This document shows, piece after piece, positions 1-13,942 of a DNA stretch of 64,000 nucleotides. The stretch is from Oreocharis arfaki. Its lineage: Eukaryota > Chordata > Aves > Passeriformes > Paramythiidae. A program made the position numbers and the translations under genes. Each line of letters opens with the position of its first letter. Within the stretch, counting starts at the first letter, position 1. Location: assembly GCA_013398015.1 (NCBI GenBank), contig VZRR01004499.1, forward strand, positions 487,611 through 551,610, in the 5' to 3' direction. The notes under the pieces were generated by a model, which made no database searches, was not told where the DNA came from, and worked only from the letters and a program-made list of their open reading frames with translations.

Positions 1-1412
1 TTCAGACTCTACAGTTTCTTATTGCTTTTACGTTGCATGGAGGACAGGGGTGAGGACATTTTATTACATCACCGTATTGGGCCTACTTAAAACAAACAGT
101 GATTTAAGTTTTGTCTTGAAGTATTCCTCCAAGGCTTACAGACACAAAGTAACTTATCTTTGTGGGACATTCTAGAGAAAAGATGTTCAGTGCTCTTGTT
201 CAATGGTGATGCATTGCCACTGAGTTTAATTAAAACCAAACGTTTTTTCACTGTAGTCATCAGACCAACTGCATCTGTCCATGTGTGAGAGAGTTCCTGG
301 CAATTACTGGAGTGGTACTGTATTCCTGCAACACCTGTATGTGTGCAAGACAGTAGCAGAAAAAAACAGCACATAAAATGTCTTCAATTGCTTTTCCTGT
401 GCTTGTGAAAGACTCAGGTATCTGTGCAATGTCTGTCCTGATAGCACAACTTAATCTCTGAAAAAGAAGAGCTTTCTTTCCACCACAGCTGATAAGGTAT
501 AATTAGCTTGTGATACTCACTACGGCAAGATACCACTAAGAGTAGACACTTTAGTAGGATTAAATGGACAATGAGAAAGTTTCTAGTTTCAGAAGATAGA
601 AAATGAATGCATTTATATATGTGTTAAAGGAGAGAGAACCTCCCTTACTTTCCTTGATTTTTTAGCAGAAAATCTTATCATGAGTAGGTTATGCTCAAAA
701 ATTATTTCTGTCTGCCTCCAGGATAGCCACTGCCACCTGCAATTAAAAATAATGTACAGGAGATGGAATGTGTGGTGTATTATCTTTACAATGTTAAACA
801 TGAGAAATAAGATAAAAACAACGATCCTAATAAAATGTTCCCAGAAAAAAATGTGCTATTAATACTTTACTGTTTAGCACTATAAATATGCTAATTGTCA
901 GCTAATTTAAACAGACTTAGCTTGCAGTTGACTTAGACAACCTCCTTTAGAAAATCACAAGGAAGACAGAACAACTGAGGTAGAATCACAGCCCAATCAA
1001 CCCTAGTCTCTGGAGGGACCATATAATTTCAAGAGATTTCTTTTCATCCACTATGTGGGCAAGTCACATACAGTTTCACAGACTGATAGAATTTAAAAAG
1101 AAATTGAGGCACTGGAGACTCAATGAGAGGACAGTAAAATGGAAAAGTGGTAAAGATGGTGCAGGTTTCACCATGACAGGAATAACACGCTGTGAATGTG
1201 TTCATGGAGTTGCCTGAGGATGAGACGGTGCGGTGATCCAAGGAAGAGTGAACTTGAGAACTCAGTTTCTCCTGAATGTTATCTGAACATCAAGTCAAAG
1301 TTATGAAGATTCTCTTCCAGCCACATTTCTTTCCTTTCACACTCCCTGTAATAGTGTTTTTGATTCACCTCTGCCACTGCAGTATGCAAGTGCTTGACAG
1401 AAGGCTGTACTC
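1..1412. other. Intergenic, no gene seen
   Basis: AT-rich sequence with only short chance ORFs (95 codons or fewer) and no codon pattern suggesting a gene. I recognise no repeat family here. Confidence 0.5.
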
Positions 1413-2000
1413 ATGCAAACCTCATTTTCATTGCTACTGAAACAGCAGCTGGTGGCAGCTCAGATTTTCCCCTTCCTCTTTCTTCTTTTTAAATCATGTT
1501 CTTTAATGAGAGGAGTAGTTTTGGGGGAAAAAAAAAAAGTGGAAATAGCCGTTTTGTACATGTACATTTCTGTACATTCAATTTGGCTCAATTTTGTTAA
1601 CTTCTGTTTATCATTGTGGAGTTCAGAGGCTCCAGCTGGGAGTGGCTTATCTCTGACTCACGTGAGTTTTACTCAATCTCTTGAGCTGTACATGATGAAT
1701 GTCTTCAGGATTAAACCTTTGAAGGAGAAACCTGTTCGCTTCAGATGGCATAAACAAGACAAGCATACCAAAAGCAAGCTTAGAGAATTTTGTTTCCTCT
1801 TGTCAAACATTGGAAATAAAGATATCCTGGCACCAGTCTTGGAACACCAGGCCAGTACCATAGAGGTGTCTGCCTATGTAACTGGACTGATTAACATATC
1901 TGTTAGAGACAGCTGCACAATGATAGATTCTCTGCCCATCAAGGTGGGACAAAGCTTTGCTCTTACATTAAAAAGTCTCAGCAAAGCATCTCATAAGTGA
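1413..2000 (+). CDS. Unrecognised 195-codon ORF; possible terminal coding exon or retrocopy
   Basis: I do not recognise this protein. The ORF starts with ATG at 1413 and ends with TGA at 1998-2000. Outside the CpG island and SLC24A2 it is the longest open frame in the window. Its first ~70 residues are hydrophobic and low-complexity and look non-coding. From about residue 72 on it is balanced and coding-like, containing FRIKPLKEKPVRFRWHK and IEVSAYVTGLINISVRD and ending in a Lys/Ser-rich tail. A splice acceptor (TTCAG at 1622-1626) with a pyrimidine-rich stretch and a branch-point-like GTTAAC upstream would make 1627-2000 a terminal exon in phase 1. A second possible acceptor (CTTCAG) lies near 1709. 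The beta-strand-like C-terminal part gives no function. No clear polyadenylation signal follows closely. It could be the 3' exon of an unidentified gene, a retrocopy fragment, or chance. Confidence 0.3.
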   Translation: MQTSFSLLLKQQLVAAQIFPFLFLLFKSCSLMRGVVLGEKKKVEIAVLYMYISVHSIWLNFVNFCLSLWSSEAPAGSGLSLTHVSFTQSLELYMMNVFRIKPLKEKPVRFRWHKQDKHTKSKLREFCFLLSNIGNKDILAPVLEHQASTIEVSAYVTGLINISVRDSCTMIDSLPIKVGQSFALTLKSLSKASHK

Positions 2001-5000
2001 TCTGTGAAAGTAAAAAAAAGTTTCTGCAGGAATTCATGCTCATGCTTTCTTAGTTTGGAAGCTTTTACGGAGCAACCATGGGTGAGTCAATACTGCTCCT
2101 GGTTTAACATTGCATATAGAATGCAATGACAGCTAAGAGCTTTCCTATCAGAAGGAATTCCCCAAATATACAAATCAATTCAGACTACTTCCTTCTCATA
2201 TCCAGCTGATTTAGCCTTTTGCAGATTGCTGCCAATGAAGTGATATATGTAGTTTACTCTGACTTTTCTTCCCTGAAATATTTATTGTAAAGCATTAGAC
2301 ACTGTGGGTTACCCCCTATATATCAAGTTGCTGCTACACAGCTCAAAGAGCTGATATAACTCTGTGCCACCCTAAAAAGACATACCAATTGCCTAAGAAT
2401 GTAATTACTACTGAATTACCTTGCATAAGTTTTTAATGTATAAAAAATTCATCCCTAAAAGGACCACAGACAACCAGTCAACAGATCAAAGAATGACTTT
2501 AACATATCACATGAAAATCACGAACTGATGTGGACTGATTTTCAGTTCACAGGTATACCTATGTTCCCTAAAAACTCTGGGTCTGTAGTGATCAGGGATA
2601 CATACCTGAGAGTAGATGAACATCTGAAGATGGTGAAAATGCCTTGATTTGGGAAAAGGGGTGAAAATTTTAGGTTCTTAATTTTTTGACTCCTTTTTGT
2701 TTCTCTTTTTATCTTCAGTTTTCCTGAAGGACAAGCTCTGAGCAAATTGGACTTCCTGTTGCAGTTAACTGAGTCCTTCTGTTGCTGCTGGTAGGTTATA
2801 TGGCTGCTATATGCTGCAAACATAATTTCTGAGGTCATGGAAGAGCAGTGTCATTACTGTTAAATGAAAATGATAGCCACTATTTGAAAGCAAATGTTTT
2901 CAGCTTGCCACCAGTGAAGTGCAAGAGCATGAAACATGAATTTTGAAAGTAACTTGAAAAGGTTTGAAGGGCTTGGGGACTGAAAAATAGGAGTGGAAAT
3001 GATGAAATAAGTGTAAATTTTCTTTTAAATTAATTCGGATGTTTTTAATATAGGCACTGTGTTTTTATTATAGGCTGTATAATCTGATTTATAGTAACTT
3101 GTCCTGAATGAGATATCTTGCTCTGTGATTTCCGAAACACAAGGGAAGATGGTGCATGATTAGCGTGATGTTGTTATTTAAATATAACTGAATTTGTGCC
3201 ACTTTTGGTCTACCAGCTAAGCAGGTCAGTGGAACATGGTTCACACAAGGCCACACATATGTACAGGGAGCATCAACCCAGAAGCTGGATGGAGATGGGA
3301 TGTAAAAATGCCATGTGTTAATCTGCATCCATTGAGGCTAATGGGAGTTTTGCCTAGGTAACAGGAATGCTGCTCAGCATAAGCTTGGCATATATTCCTT
3401 CAGTGCCTTTGAGAGCTAATATGAGTCCTAAGAACAGTTTGTAAACATCATTTCATTTTTCATTCCTATCAGTTTACCCTAATGATTACCTGCTACCTTG
3501 GAAACCAGATGTGTATTTCTCAGTTGCATGAAAATGTAGGCTTTTGCTAAGCATTATTTCGATGGCGAATTTGGGATGCAGATAATTACAGTGAATCTAG
3601 AAAACCCAGGCAACTTGACTGACTGAAAAACTATTTCTGGTCCTAGAGGCTTTACTGACATTCCTTGTTTCCACATGGCTTTCCTCACTGCAAGGCTGAT
3701 GGTAGCTGTGACCTGGAGGTGCTGAACAGAGGTGATGCCCCAGATAACTGAGTTCCTTAGGAGCGGAGAAAGATTTTCGGGTGACCAGGGCGTTGGGGAG
3801 GGCACTGCACCTGCTTCCTCCTTGGTCAAAACCTTGCATTCAGAAAACAGCTCCAGAGCCCAGCTCTGGATTTCAGTGGAAGTTACAGGAAGTTTCAGTA
3901 CAGTTACAGATCTACTCCTCAGATCTCAGCTCCTGTCTCTTCGGTTCCAACAAGTCAGTGGGGAGTTTTGCTCTGGCACTGTTAAAGCACTTATGTCGAG
4001 ACAGATTCCTGGACATTAAAGTGAGATACCAATGCCTGAATTCAGAGAACTCTGGCAAAACTGTTTGCATCCTAGTAGTAGAGAATATGGTCCCATAACT
4101 TTAAATATACTAGTGGCGTTTTTGTTTCAGTACAGGCACAGCTGCAAAGTACTAATAGGAGAAACTGTTTCTGCTGAAAATGCTAAATTTTATAATTTCA
4201 CACACGCAGTGTCTTATCTTCTTTTCTTTCCAAATGTAGAAAATTTCAGTCTATTAAAATGTCCAAATTCCATCTTTGAATCATCCTATGGGTAACCAAA
4301 TGCCCCGATTTGCTCAGCCAAATCTGTTTAACCATCTTTGAATGTCTCAGTAAAACGTGAATACATTTGGCCAGAGACACAAAAAAATGAATTCTTTCAT
4401 TCCCATTTGCCCCATGTTTTCCAACAGAACGTTACCAGTATTAAAGAGGTTATCCTGTGTCCTGCAAAAAGATGTTGTCAGGAAGGTTTGTGGTACCTAC
4501 TACTATTAGATCTTTCATTAATTTACTTTCTTTCCCATTCCGGAGAGCAGTCTTGAGTAAAATGTGGCCCACATCAGCTCTGTGCCCGGTATAATCTGGA
4601 GTTTGGGCTGCAGGGAAGGTAGGATTTTGCCTGCAATGAAAATCAGAGCTTCCTGAGAATCAGGATTAGGAAAGATGGTCAAAGTTTTGAAACCTTGCCA
4701 GAATTCAGTGGGTGAGGAGTCACTCTGAGGAATCAGCTTGGGTTCATATTTAGAGAAAACTCAAAAACTTTTAAGTATCATCAATGCCTTCTGCAGTCCA
4801 CCTAGCTCTTCTCATTCACTAAATGAGTAATTAAAAGCCTATTACTGATATCTGTGGGAGTCTGAACAAGAACTGAAGGGGAATAGTCAAATGAAAACAA
4901 ACTGTCACTGAATCATAGAGAAAGCAGCAAGAGATCAATGTGGCCAAGAGTTGTGGAGAGAAAGAGAGGAGTTCCAGCTCCACCATGGAGCCTGCTGAGG

Positions 5001-8000
5001 AGCATTGGTTTTTTGCACTGCTAATTGTCTCTCTTCTGCAATCACTGCAGAAAAAAAATTCAGGTTTGTGCAAGCTGGCACCTCCATCATAAAAGGATTG
5101 TCCTTTTCTAGCAAAAAACACCCCGCAGAGGCCCTTCCTCCAGTCCTGCTTATGCAGAGTTTGTAGAAAACAAGTGATCTTGTTTTTTCCCACTACGCAG
5201 CTTTAATATCTGCACATTTTTTTAGAACCCTTCAGATGAGATCTCTGAATTTGGAAGAGGCATGTTTGACATCTGAGGAGGAAGGCGCTGCAATAGGGAT
5301 GACTTATATGTCTGTACGGCTGACATATACATGTGACATGCACCTAACATCTGTTGTGCATAGGAGCTGGTGGAGCAGTTCCGGTCCTGTTCATGCAGGA
5401 TGGCACACTAAAGAAAGATCAGACGTGCATGGATTTCAAGGGAGTTTGTCAGACCACAAAAACTGCCAAATACCTTTAAGGACCACACTAAATCACATTG
5501 AGGCACAGTGACATTTTGAGGTATATATTAGAATAATAGATATCTCACTGGCTGCGGGAAATTCCTTAAGGCTTTTCTGCATATGGAGCAACACTTTTTG
5601 GCTGTCACCCTCTGTGTACTAACATTGTGTGAGCAACAGAACAGAGCCTAGACTGATGTGTATCTGAAGAAGGAAAGCAGTTAACTGTTGACTGTAAATC
5701 ATCGTTTTTCTAGTATAATTAAATTCTCACTGGGGATTGTCTAACTGCTAATCAAAGCAACTTTTTCTGTAAATGTTGGAATTAATGAACCCTGTTTTTC
5801 AGTGGGTTGATATTGTACGCTCCTTCACCATGCCACAATAAGATTAATTCCTCTGCAAGTTTCTTTCAGCCTCACAGGTCCTGCTTCTCCTGCTATGGCC
5901 AGTTTCTCCACCCATGTTCTCTGCATTGAAAGCTGAGCAAGGGCACAAACAGCCAGGGGCAGTGCAATAGCTCTGTAGCCTATCCTGCCTCAGTGGAGGA
6001 ATTTAATAGATTCTTTCTAATTTTCACAGCCACTGGTGTTTGTAAATACTTGCTATTCCCGAGCCTCGTATACCCGTATTATGCTGGCCAATAGACTTGT
6101 AAGAAGGAAAAAGCATATCTGTGCATATCTTATTTTCTAAGGAAATGTGGTTGAGAAACCATACTCCACATAAACAGAATGTTGAATTGCAGTTTGGAAG
6201 ATTTCTTGGTGCTATACCCTAATTTCTTATCAAGCACTTTTGCTGAATTCTGCTGTTTCTAGACATTCCCGTTTATGTCACCTACTTTAATTGTAACATT
6301 ACATTGCTGTAAAAATGCTTCATTCTTGAAACAAAGGAATAGGTGTTGATACTTTTTAATTTTTTCACCATTTTATTTTGTGATTACCCCCTCACCCCAT
6401 GGTAGAGAAAACATATACTAAGAAGAAATTATGGCTTGATGCTACATATATAGTGAAAATCTTCTGCTTTTAATTAAAAAGCACAGCATAAAACTTTTCA
6501 ATATATTAGAAAAAATAATCCAACCTCTACCTGTGTAGTATCATTTAATATACCTGTAATTGCAGCCCTCAGGTACAGTTATTTAGTGATTAATTTCCAT
6601 AAGCATCAAAGAATTTTAAACTTACGTATTTTTTTTTCATTTTATTCAGTGGTGGGAATAATTACTAGTAGTTACAGAAAACTAACTACGTTTTCAGAAC
6701 TTTCAAAACTAACAACACTTCAGCTTTGATAATGCTGCAAAACTGTCTGGTTTTGAGACCAAATCTCTCTTTCTTTCACCTTTCTCAGCTTCAAGAGCAT
6801 AAATTAAAGGCAGATCCCTATTTTCTTATGTAGTACTAAAATTACCATTTCAGAATGAGTGATAAAAAAGGGAAGGTGGACTTTCTACTGATCTATATCT
6901 GGTTTTAAATAAATATCCATGAGACAGTTTTGTGCAGTCAGGAAAGTTAGTACCTTGCAGTATACAGTACCTGTATTTCCTCTGTGGCAAGTTTATTCCA
7001 AAGCTCCTTTTATTTCTATTTTTTGCCCAAGGGTAGAAAAGGGTGGTGAATTTTGCTGTTGTTGGCATAGCCAGGAAGGCTTTCATCACTTTTCTCTTTC
7101 TCAAACCTTGTCTTGAGCATGTCAGCTCTCTTTCTTCATCTTCTTTCATACCACTTCCTATTCACATATGATCCTCCCTCCCTTGTCTAGTTCTTGTCAA
7201 GCATAACATGGCCAGCTGGTTTTATCTGTGCTGCAAACAATGGTACCAGACTCCACTAAATGATATTCTGCCAATGCCAGCCATGGTTCCCTGTGTCCTT
7301 AGCTGGTTTCAAGTTGTGGCCCACCTTTCTTCCCATATTTAAATCCTGTGTTTATTGGGGATTAAAATCTGTGAATGAGCGGTGATGGGGGTGGTGGGAG
7401 GAGGAGGTCATTCTGAGTCCAAAGGGAATCAACATTGTCTCTTTGAAAATGCCCGTGTCTGTTTCCCAGACTGACCATCTGGGGCACTGCATGGCACTAA
7501 ATCAACTACAAAGACAAAGAGGGAAACAGGAAAAAGTAATTAAATTAGAAAAAGGAAAAATTTCCCAGAAGCTGCTGTCCAATGAACTTCATTAAAGAGG
7601 AAAAGTGGTGCATATACATTTTTGAATAGTGAAAAACAGTGGCACAGAAAGAACTCCTCTTCCACCAGTAAACAAATGTCTATTTAACCGCAAATGTGCC
7701 TCTTCTTTCCTTTCTAATTGCTTCTCTGTTTTAAAGCACTTCCCAACGGTGATGATGTCTAGAAGAAGAGATATGCCTACAAATAGAAAGTAGTGGAAAC
7801 ACAATAGATTCAGCATGTCTTCCTGAACCCCTGGTAAACTCTAACACTTGGGATGTATTGGGTCATCATTTAAGAACATCAGTTTTTCCTGGTCTGGTGT
7901 TTGTCAGGGAACAATGGCAGATTCACAGGATAGGTTAGCTGAGACATTCAGCTCTCAATCCATACGAAATTCTGGGTTCTGCATTTGGAAACCAGCTGGG

Positions 8001-11000
8001 TGATGTATTTGACTTTTCAAGTGGCAATAAAATCCTTCCATTTCCAGCACTAATCCAAGAGGATATTCATCAGCAACTTCTGAAGTTAAACACCTTATAT
8101 CTGCAGGAGCTAACTTGTTTACTCCCATGGTTTTCGAAGGAATGCTGCTGAGGAGCTGTCTAATCTACTGAAGGTGCCATGTAATACATCTTCAGTCATT
8201 TGGGAAGATTCAGAGAGTATGGGGGAAAACAGCCAGTGTTGTACCAGTGGATAAAATCAGTTTTAGAGTCTTGCATGAAATGATAGCAAACCTCAGGTGG
8301 GACTCGGTCAGTAGTTTCCATTTTTTGCAATCACCGAAGGCGATAAAATAACTATGGAAGGTAGGTATTATCTGGCAAACTTGAAATTTTGGATAAGAGT
8401 GCAAAAACAAGTTGCAAAAATAAGCTCTAATGGTTGCTTGGTTGCAAAAATAAGCTCTAATGCATACCGAAGATCATGTCATGTTATACAACATTTATCA
8501 AAACAAAGAAATATGCCAAACGAATGTAGTACATTAGCTATATTAAAAAGAAATCAATTGATAAATCTCAAAAATTATTTGCAGATGTTTCGTTACTTGT
8601 CATTTTTCCTATGGAAGAAAATGCAAAAAAGGTAATTTTTTAATTTGGAAGACCTCACCAACAGATTGCTGCCATCAAGCAATTCTCTGCAAGCTGTTTC
8701 TTACTCTTTTTCATAGACTTATCAAGGTGCAGACATAGATCAGTTAGGGTTTTTGTCTTCACAGCTATAATGGGTGGGTTGTTCCCAGAGTTGTTACTCA
8801 GATTATGAGGACTACTGTAATTCCCAGATGATATCCAGGGAAACTACTGGCTTGTAACACTTTTTCTCCCTGAGCTGAACTTCTTTAGAAATAATGCTAC
8901 TGCCACAGATTATGCATACACCACCTACACCACTCTCAGCCTTGCTCTGATATGCTTGCCTAGCTCTGCTAGAACCCTCCTCTCTGAAGCCTTTCCAGTG
9001 TGAATTCCCCTCAGCAGACTCTGAATACAAAATTCTAGATGAGGTTTTATCGGTGGCCACCACTGAAAACTATCTGTCATGAACAATGTGTGCTGCAACA
9101 CGGCAAATTCACCAAGGAGGAAGGTATTTTGTTACAGAAGTCAGGAGTGAATGCTGGAGGACTACGGGGTTTTTGGCATGTGATGAAGCAAAGCAGTGCA
9201 GAGGCTCAGGATGCACACAGAGCCTCCAGGTGCAGGAGCAGAAGAGGCTAGTCTGGGAAGAACAGGAGGTGCACCAGCTGGTGTAGCTCTTTATTGTGGC
9301 ATTTCAAGTGTAGACTCACCTTGACTAAAACAGGCATGGGCTCAGGGGCTGATAATGGTCAATTCCTTGGAGATACTTATCTGTGCTTAGAACTACATTG
9401 GCCATCTTGGATGTGTGTTTTCAAATGGATGTTTTTAAGGTTTGTAAAACCTGCTCTATAGTAAAAGCCTTTGCATTACACTTCTTTGCCTCCACCTCTA
9501 CCCTGCCACTCTTCCAATGAAGCACAGTCTGGGTTTCATCTACTCCATATTGATGGAAACTCCTTCCCTGGCTGTACTGCCTATGCTAGACACTAAAATA
9601 GGAACCTCTCTTCATCTCTGTTTCAGTTTTCACAGCACCCTTCTCTATTTTTCACCATGTCTGCTGTGTTTCATTTTAACTTCTTTTCACCTTCTCTATA
9701 ACATTTTATTGCAATTCATCACAAGAAGAGGAACTCAAAAACATTTTAAAATCTCTGATTTGTAAGATGTTTTTCGAAATTAGACAAAGCAAACTCATCT
9801 ATCCTCAAATACTAGCCGGAATAATCAGAGCAATTTTAATAAACTGTTGGCATCATCTATGTGCCTGCAGGGTTTGAAAGAAAAGCATTCTCCACACAAA
9901 TTATTAGCTTCACAGCAAAGCAAGCTTGCAGGATTTTGTATCAGGCTGAGACTGCAGTCAAGTTGCAGAGTGTGGAGTGGAGAAGAAATGCCCTGGGGGG
10001 GAAAGAGGGCCACCTCTGAGTAGAGGAACTGATCTGTTTAGAAAGCTCAGTCAGAGAAGAGACAGCTTGCTTCCTCCCCGGTTATGTCAATGTGTATCCC
10101 ACCAGCACTTCCCAGGTGTGGAGGGCAGGACAGATCACGTCAGGTATGCCAGCTGGCTGGCAGGCTTCCCTACAGACAAATACTTTACCTGCACACCTGG
10201 ATAACAGGAAAGCACTTCCCTGTAGCAGAATAGAATTATGAGTTTGTGCATTAAGGGACAGACAATACGATTTTGAGAGACTTGTTTCAATTTCAGCATT
10301 CTTCTTCATAACATTACAGTCACTACGCTGACCAATGCTCCTTGCTAGATTTTGTCAGAAAGGTAAAATTCTTGGTAAAAATACAAAGAACTTTAGTATT
10401 TTCACTCCAGTATCTCACATCTATAATGTCTCATTGTCTGGGAAAATTAAGATTTGAATGTACCATTGAATACCATTAAGTACTTTCCTTAGAGACGAAT
10501 GATAGATATATCTGTCCTTGCTGTTTTAAAGTGTTGGTTTAGGTTGTACTAATTTTGGTTTCTCAAATGACTTTGCATCAACTTAACATGTTGCCCCTAC
10601 TGACTTCTTCCAATCAAAGGCAAGAAACTTCATTGTCACCCCTTGAACATGCTGGAAATAATTTGAATTGTTATTTCTTCTTTTTTTAATAAATTCTAAA
10701 TTGCAAGTGTTTGCTGATGGCAACATTCCTTTCGAACAAGAATTTCAGCTGATGAAAAAGAAATAATGCCATGTACTTCTGAGCTGAATACAGCTTCGGC
10801 CTGTGTTTTTCTCTTTGGTAACTTTGTTAGAGTAACTAAAGGTACTTAAAGACAAGGATAGAGTTCTCCTTACGAGCATGCAACTTTCCTGGGTAGAACA
10901 TGAGTACAAATACTATGCTGAGCCAGGTAGGAGAAGATCCATACTAATTTATTTCTGAGCATTTCATAACCCTTACCTGTTTCTCTTGCCTTTTGAACAT

Positions 11001-11594
11001 CTAAGTGAATGGGGGACTTGTTGTGTTGTGAAACTGCAGATGGAGGAAGCTGACATGAGAGAGCCCTGGAGCAGAAAACGTGAAGTTCATACAAGCTGCT
11101 GGATTTTTAGGAATATAGGATAAACAAAACCCAAACCAAATAAACAAAAAGCAAACCAAAAAAAACCCCATCCCAAGGTCACCAAAGGGTATTTCTGCTT
11201 TGCAATTTTAGCGGCAAAACCCACTGCTACTTAACTGTACTTGGAAGTACTTCAGGTTTGTAAAACATAGAGATTCATGAGTTTGTTTTTCATGGGGTGT
11301 TCAGACATTTCAGTTAACACCAGATGGTCGAGGCTCATTGAAACAGAGCTATAACCAAAGTGACAAGGCTTTAAATTGATTATAAATAAGATTGATATTT
11401 CTATATTTCTCTCAGATCATGTTCATCTCTTGGGACAGGACAGTTAAAAAGGGATGCTGTCCATAGCAAGAAACTGCTTGATGCAAAACTGTCTCTGCCT
11501 TACGAAGTGAGGTTTCTTCCAAGCAATGTATAGTCACCCCAGCCTCCAACAGCTCTTATCACTCTCCTGCACCCACCTTTCATTCCAGGGTCAG
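2001..11594. other. Intergenic, gene-free
   Basis: About 9.6 kb of AT-rich DNA with no convincing coding region. ORFs are 120 codons or shorter and overlap each other on both strands. Apart from the small 30-bp-period duplication at 8411-8462, I recognise no mobile element, RNA gene or long repeat. Confidence 0.5.
8411..8462. repeat. Direct repeat, 22 bp, period 30
   Basis: The 22-base string beginning GTTGCAAAAATAAGC occurs at 8411-8432 and again without mismatch at 8441-8462, separated by 8 bases. The exact identity suggests a recent local duplication or slippage. Confidence 0.85.
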
Positions 11595-12425
11595 TCACAG
11601 AATCATAGAAATGCTGAATTGGAAGTGGCCCATCAGGATCATCAAGTCCGTCTCCTGGCTCTGCACAAAACAACCCAAGAACCACCCCATGTGCCTGAGA
11701 GAATTGTCCAGATGCTTGGATTTATCAGGCTGGTGTTGTGACTGCTGCCTGGGGAGTCTGTTTCCATGCCCAACCACCCTGTGGGTGAAGAACCTTTTCC
11801 CAACACCCAACATAAACCTCCCTTCACACAGATTCAGGCCTTTTCCTTGGGTTCTGTCACTGGTCATGAGAGCATCAGTACCTGCCCCTCTGCTTCCCCC
11901 TATGAGGATCTGAAGACCACAATGAGGTCTCACTTCAGTCTCCTCTGCTCCAGGCTGAACAGACCAAGTGACCTCACCCACTCCTTGTACGGCTCCTTTG
12001 GACACTCTCTAACAGTTTAATGTCCTTCTCTTATTGTCGTGCCTCAAACTGCCCTCAGCATTTGAAGTGAGGCCGCCCCAGTGCAGAGCAGAGCAGGACA
12101 ATCCCCTCCCTTGCCCGGCTGGCGATGCTGTGCCTGATGCCCCCTGGGACATGCTTGGCCCTCCTGGCTGCCAGGGCACTGCTGACTTATGTTCAACTTG
12201 CCATTGACCAGGTCTCTTTCCATGGCACTTCTTTCCAGCTTCTCCTTCCCCAGCTATACACACAACAACGGTTACCCCATCCAAGGTGAAGAATCTGGCA
12301 CTTTTGCTTGTTAAACTTCATACAGTTGGTGATTGCCCAGCTCTCCAATTTGTTGAGGTCCCTCTGCCAGTCCTCTCTGCCCCTGAGGGATTTGACAGCT
12401 CCTCCCAATTTAGTGGTCCTAGGTA
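11595..12425 (-). mobile_element. CR1 LINE fragment, 5'-truncated
   Basis: Read on the - strand, this is the 3' end of a chicken-repeat-1 retrotransposon. The left edge has the typical CR1 3' terminus (ACAGAATCATAGAA at about 11597). At about 12290-12420 the - strand encodes part of the reverse transcriptase C-terminal region (TTKLGG, DWQRDLNKLESWA, MKFNKQKCQILHLGWGN). Further 3' a shifted frame gives RHSIASRAREGIV-like sequence, then the family's end motif around VVGHGNRLPR. Frameshifts make it non-functional. The similarity stops just 5' of TTKLGG, where intact elements carry the catalytic FADD-type motif, so the copy lacks the active site, endonuclease and ORF1. This pattern is the usual result of incomplete target-primed reverse transcription. 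Confidence 0.9.
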
Positions 12426-13942
12426 AATTTATTAAGTAGTTCAATGTTTCCTGTATTTCTAAGGACCCTGGAGTAGCCTGATTTCTTACGCAGCCTAATT
12501 TTCTACTACACAGAAGTAGAATTTCTGACAGTTTCAAAGAGGAGTTGGTTTCTTTTTATTTTTATTCAACCTTATAAATGACCCCTCACCTTCTATTTGG
12601 CCTCTATTAGTAAAGCTGAACACAGCTCACAGTACCTCTTTCAGCAGTGCTAAGTATTAAAAACTTTGAGTTTGACAAATACAGTTCAGCTATCACAGAC
12701 AGCTCAGTCAGGCCTGGAATGTTACTGATTTTTAGTCGAAAGTTTATTTGATAACTCCCAGTGTGAGAAATACTGAAGTTTCTCTATCTCAATTTTGACC
12801 AGTAGTGTCTGGTTGAGATGTCGCATCTCTCATTATATCGCTGTTTGTGAGGCGCTTAGTTCTGTGGAGTGTTTGACAATCTGGACTTTTACCTGTCCTC
12901 ACTAAAGTATTTAATTTTTCCTGACTTTTTGTCATGTTTTTTCACTCTTGGAATCTATTCATTGTTTTAATTTGATTTTATTAAAGGAAAGGAGTACTTC
13001 TGATATGCACTTTTACAGATTTATTGTGAGGTTATTAGATCCCTCATAGGAAGGATTCTGCCAATACTTGGTTACAAAATCATCTGTGATGGCACAGAGT
13101 TTTAGGAAGAAACTGGTTACTGCCTAGCTTAATATTATTTTAACTGTGCTCATTAAAATAATTTCCATGTTTAATAATTGCAATACGACTTGTCAAATCT
13201 CATACATTTTGAGCTCTGATTTTTGACAATTTTATTATGAAAGTAAAAAATACCCACAAATTGTGATGGGGTATTTTGTTGAACTGTGTTTTGGAAAGAA
13301 ATAGCAAGCTAAAGAGATTGGAAATAGTGCCATGCATCTTTTTATTGGTAGGTGTGAATCCACTCCAGAAGAGTTGCTGTGTTTTAATGCCTATAAGATT
13401 CCTTACACAGAAACTATCTGATCTCAGTCGTATTCCCAGTGGAAAAACATGTTTGTCACAAAAAAGAACTACAAGTCTCACTAATTGTTGCATTTGTTCC
13501 TAGTTTCACAACACTTTACAGACCCTGAATGGATTTAGATAGTCTCCCCAGACCAGTACCGAAGCAAGTTAAAACTGCAGAAACAAAGCCATTATTTCTG
13601 TGTGTATTTAATACATAGGTAAATTGAAACTCTGGGCCTATAAATTCAGCAGCTCATATGTAGGTACACTGAAAATACATACAAATGGGAAGAAAATATG
13701 ATTTTAATTTTATGCTCTTGCAGAGGCCCAATCTGTATTGTTCATTCAGAAATCTTTCTTAGTACCATTGACAGGACTAAAGAGGAAATAATGAATTCTG
13801 TGGAGTTTATACAATTATTTAAAATGCATCTATCTCAGTAGCTTTCCTCATACATGATTTGTGATATATTCTCACGATACATAATTCGGCTTGATTTTCT
13901 AAGGCAACTTTTATGTACCAGACAATCACTAAAGGAAGGTTT
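12426..13942. other. Intergenic, no gene seen
   Basis: AT-rich sequence with no ORF above 97 codons and no recognised element between the CR1 copy and the SINE-like segment. Confidence 0.5.

Noticed and set aside
12193..12537. 114-codon - strand ORF as a host gene
   Set aside because: It encodes the CR1 reverse transcriptase tail, with frameshifts further along.
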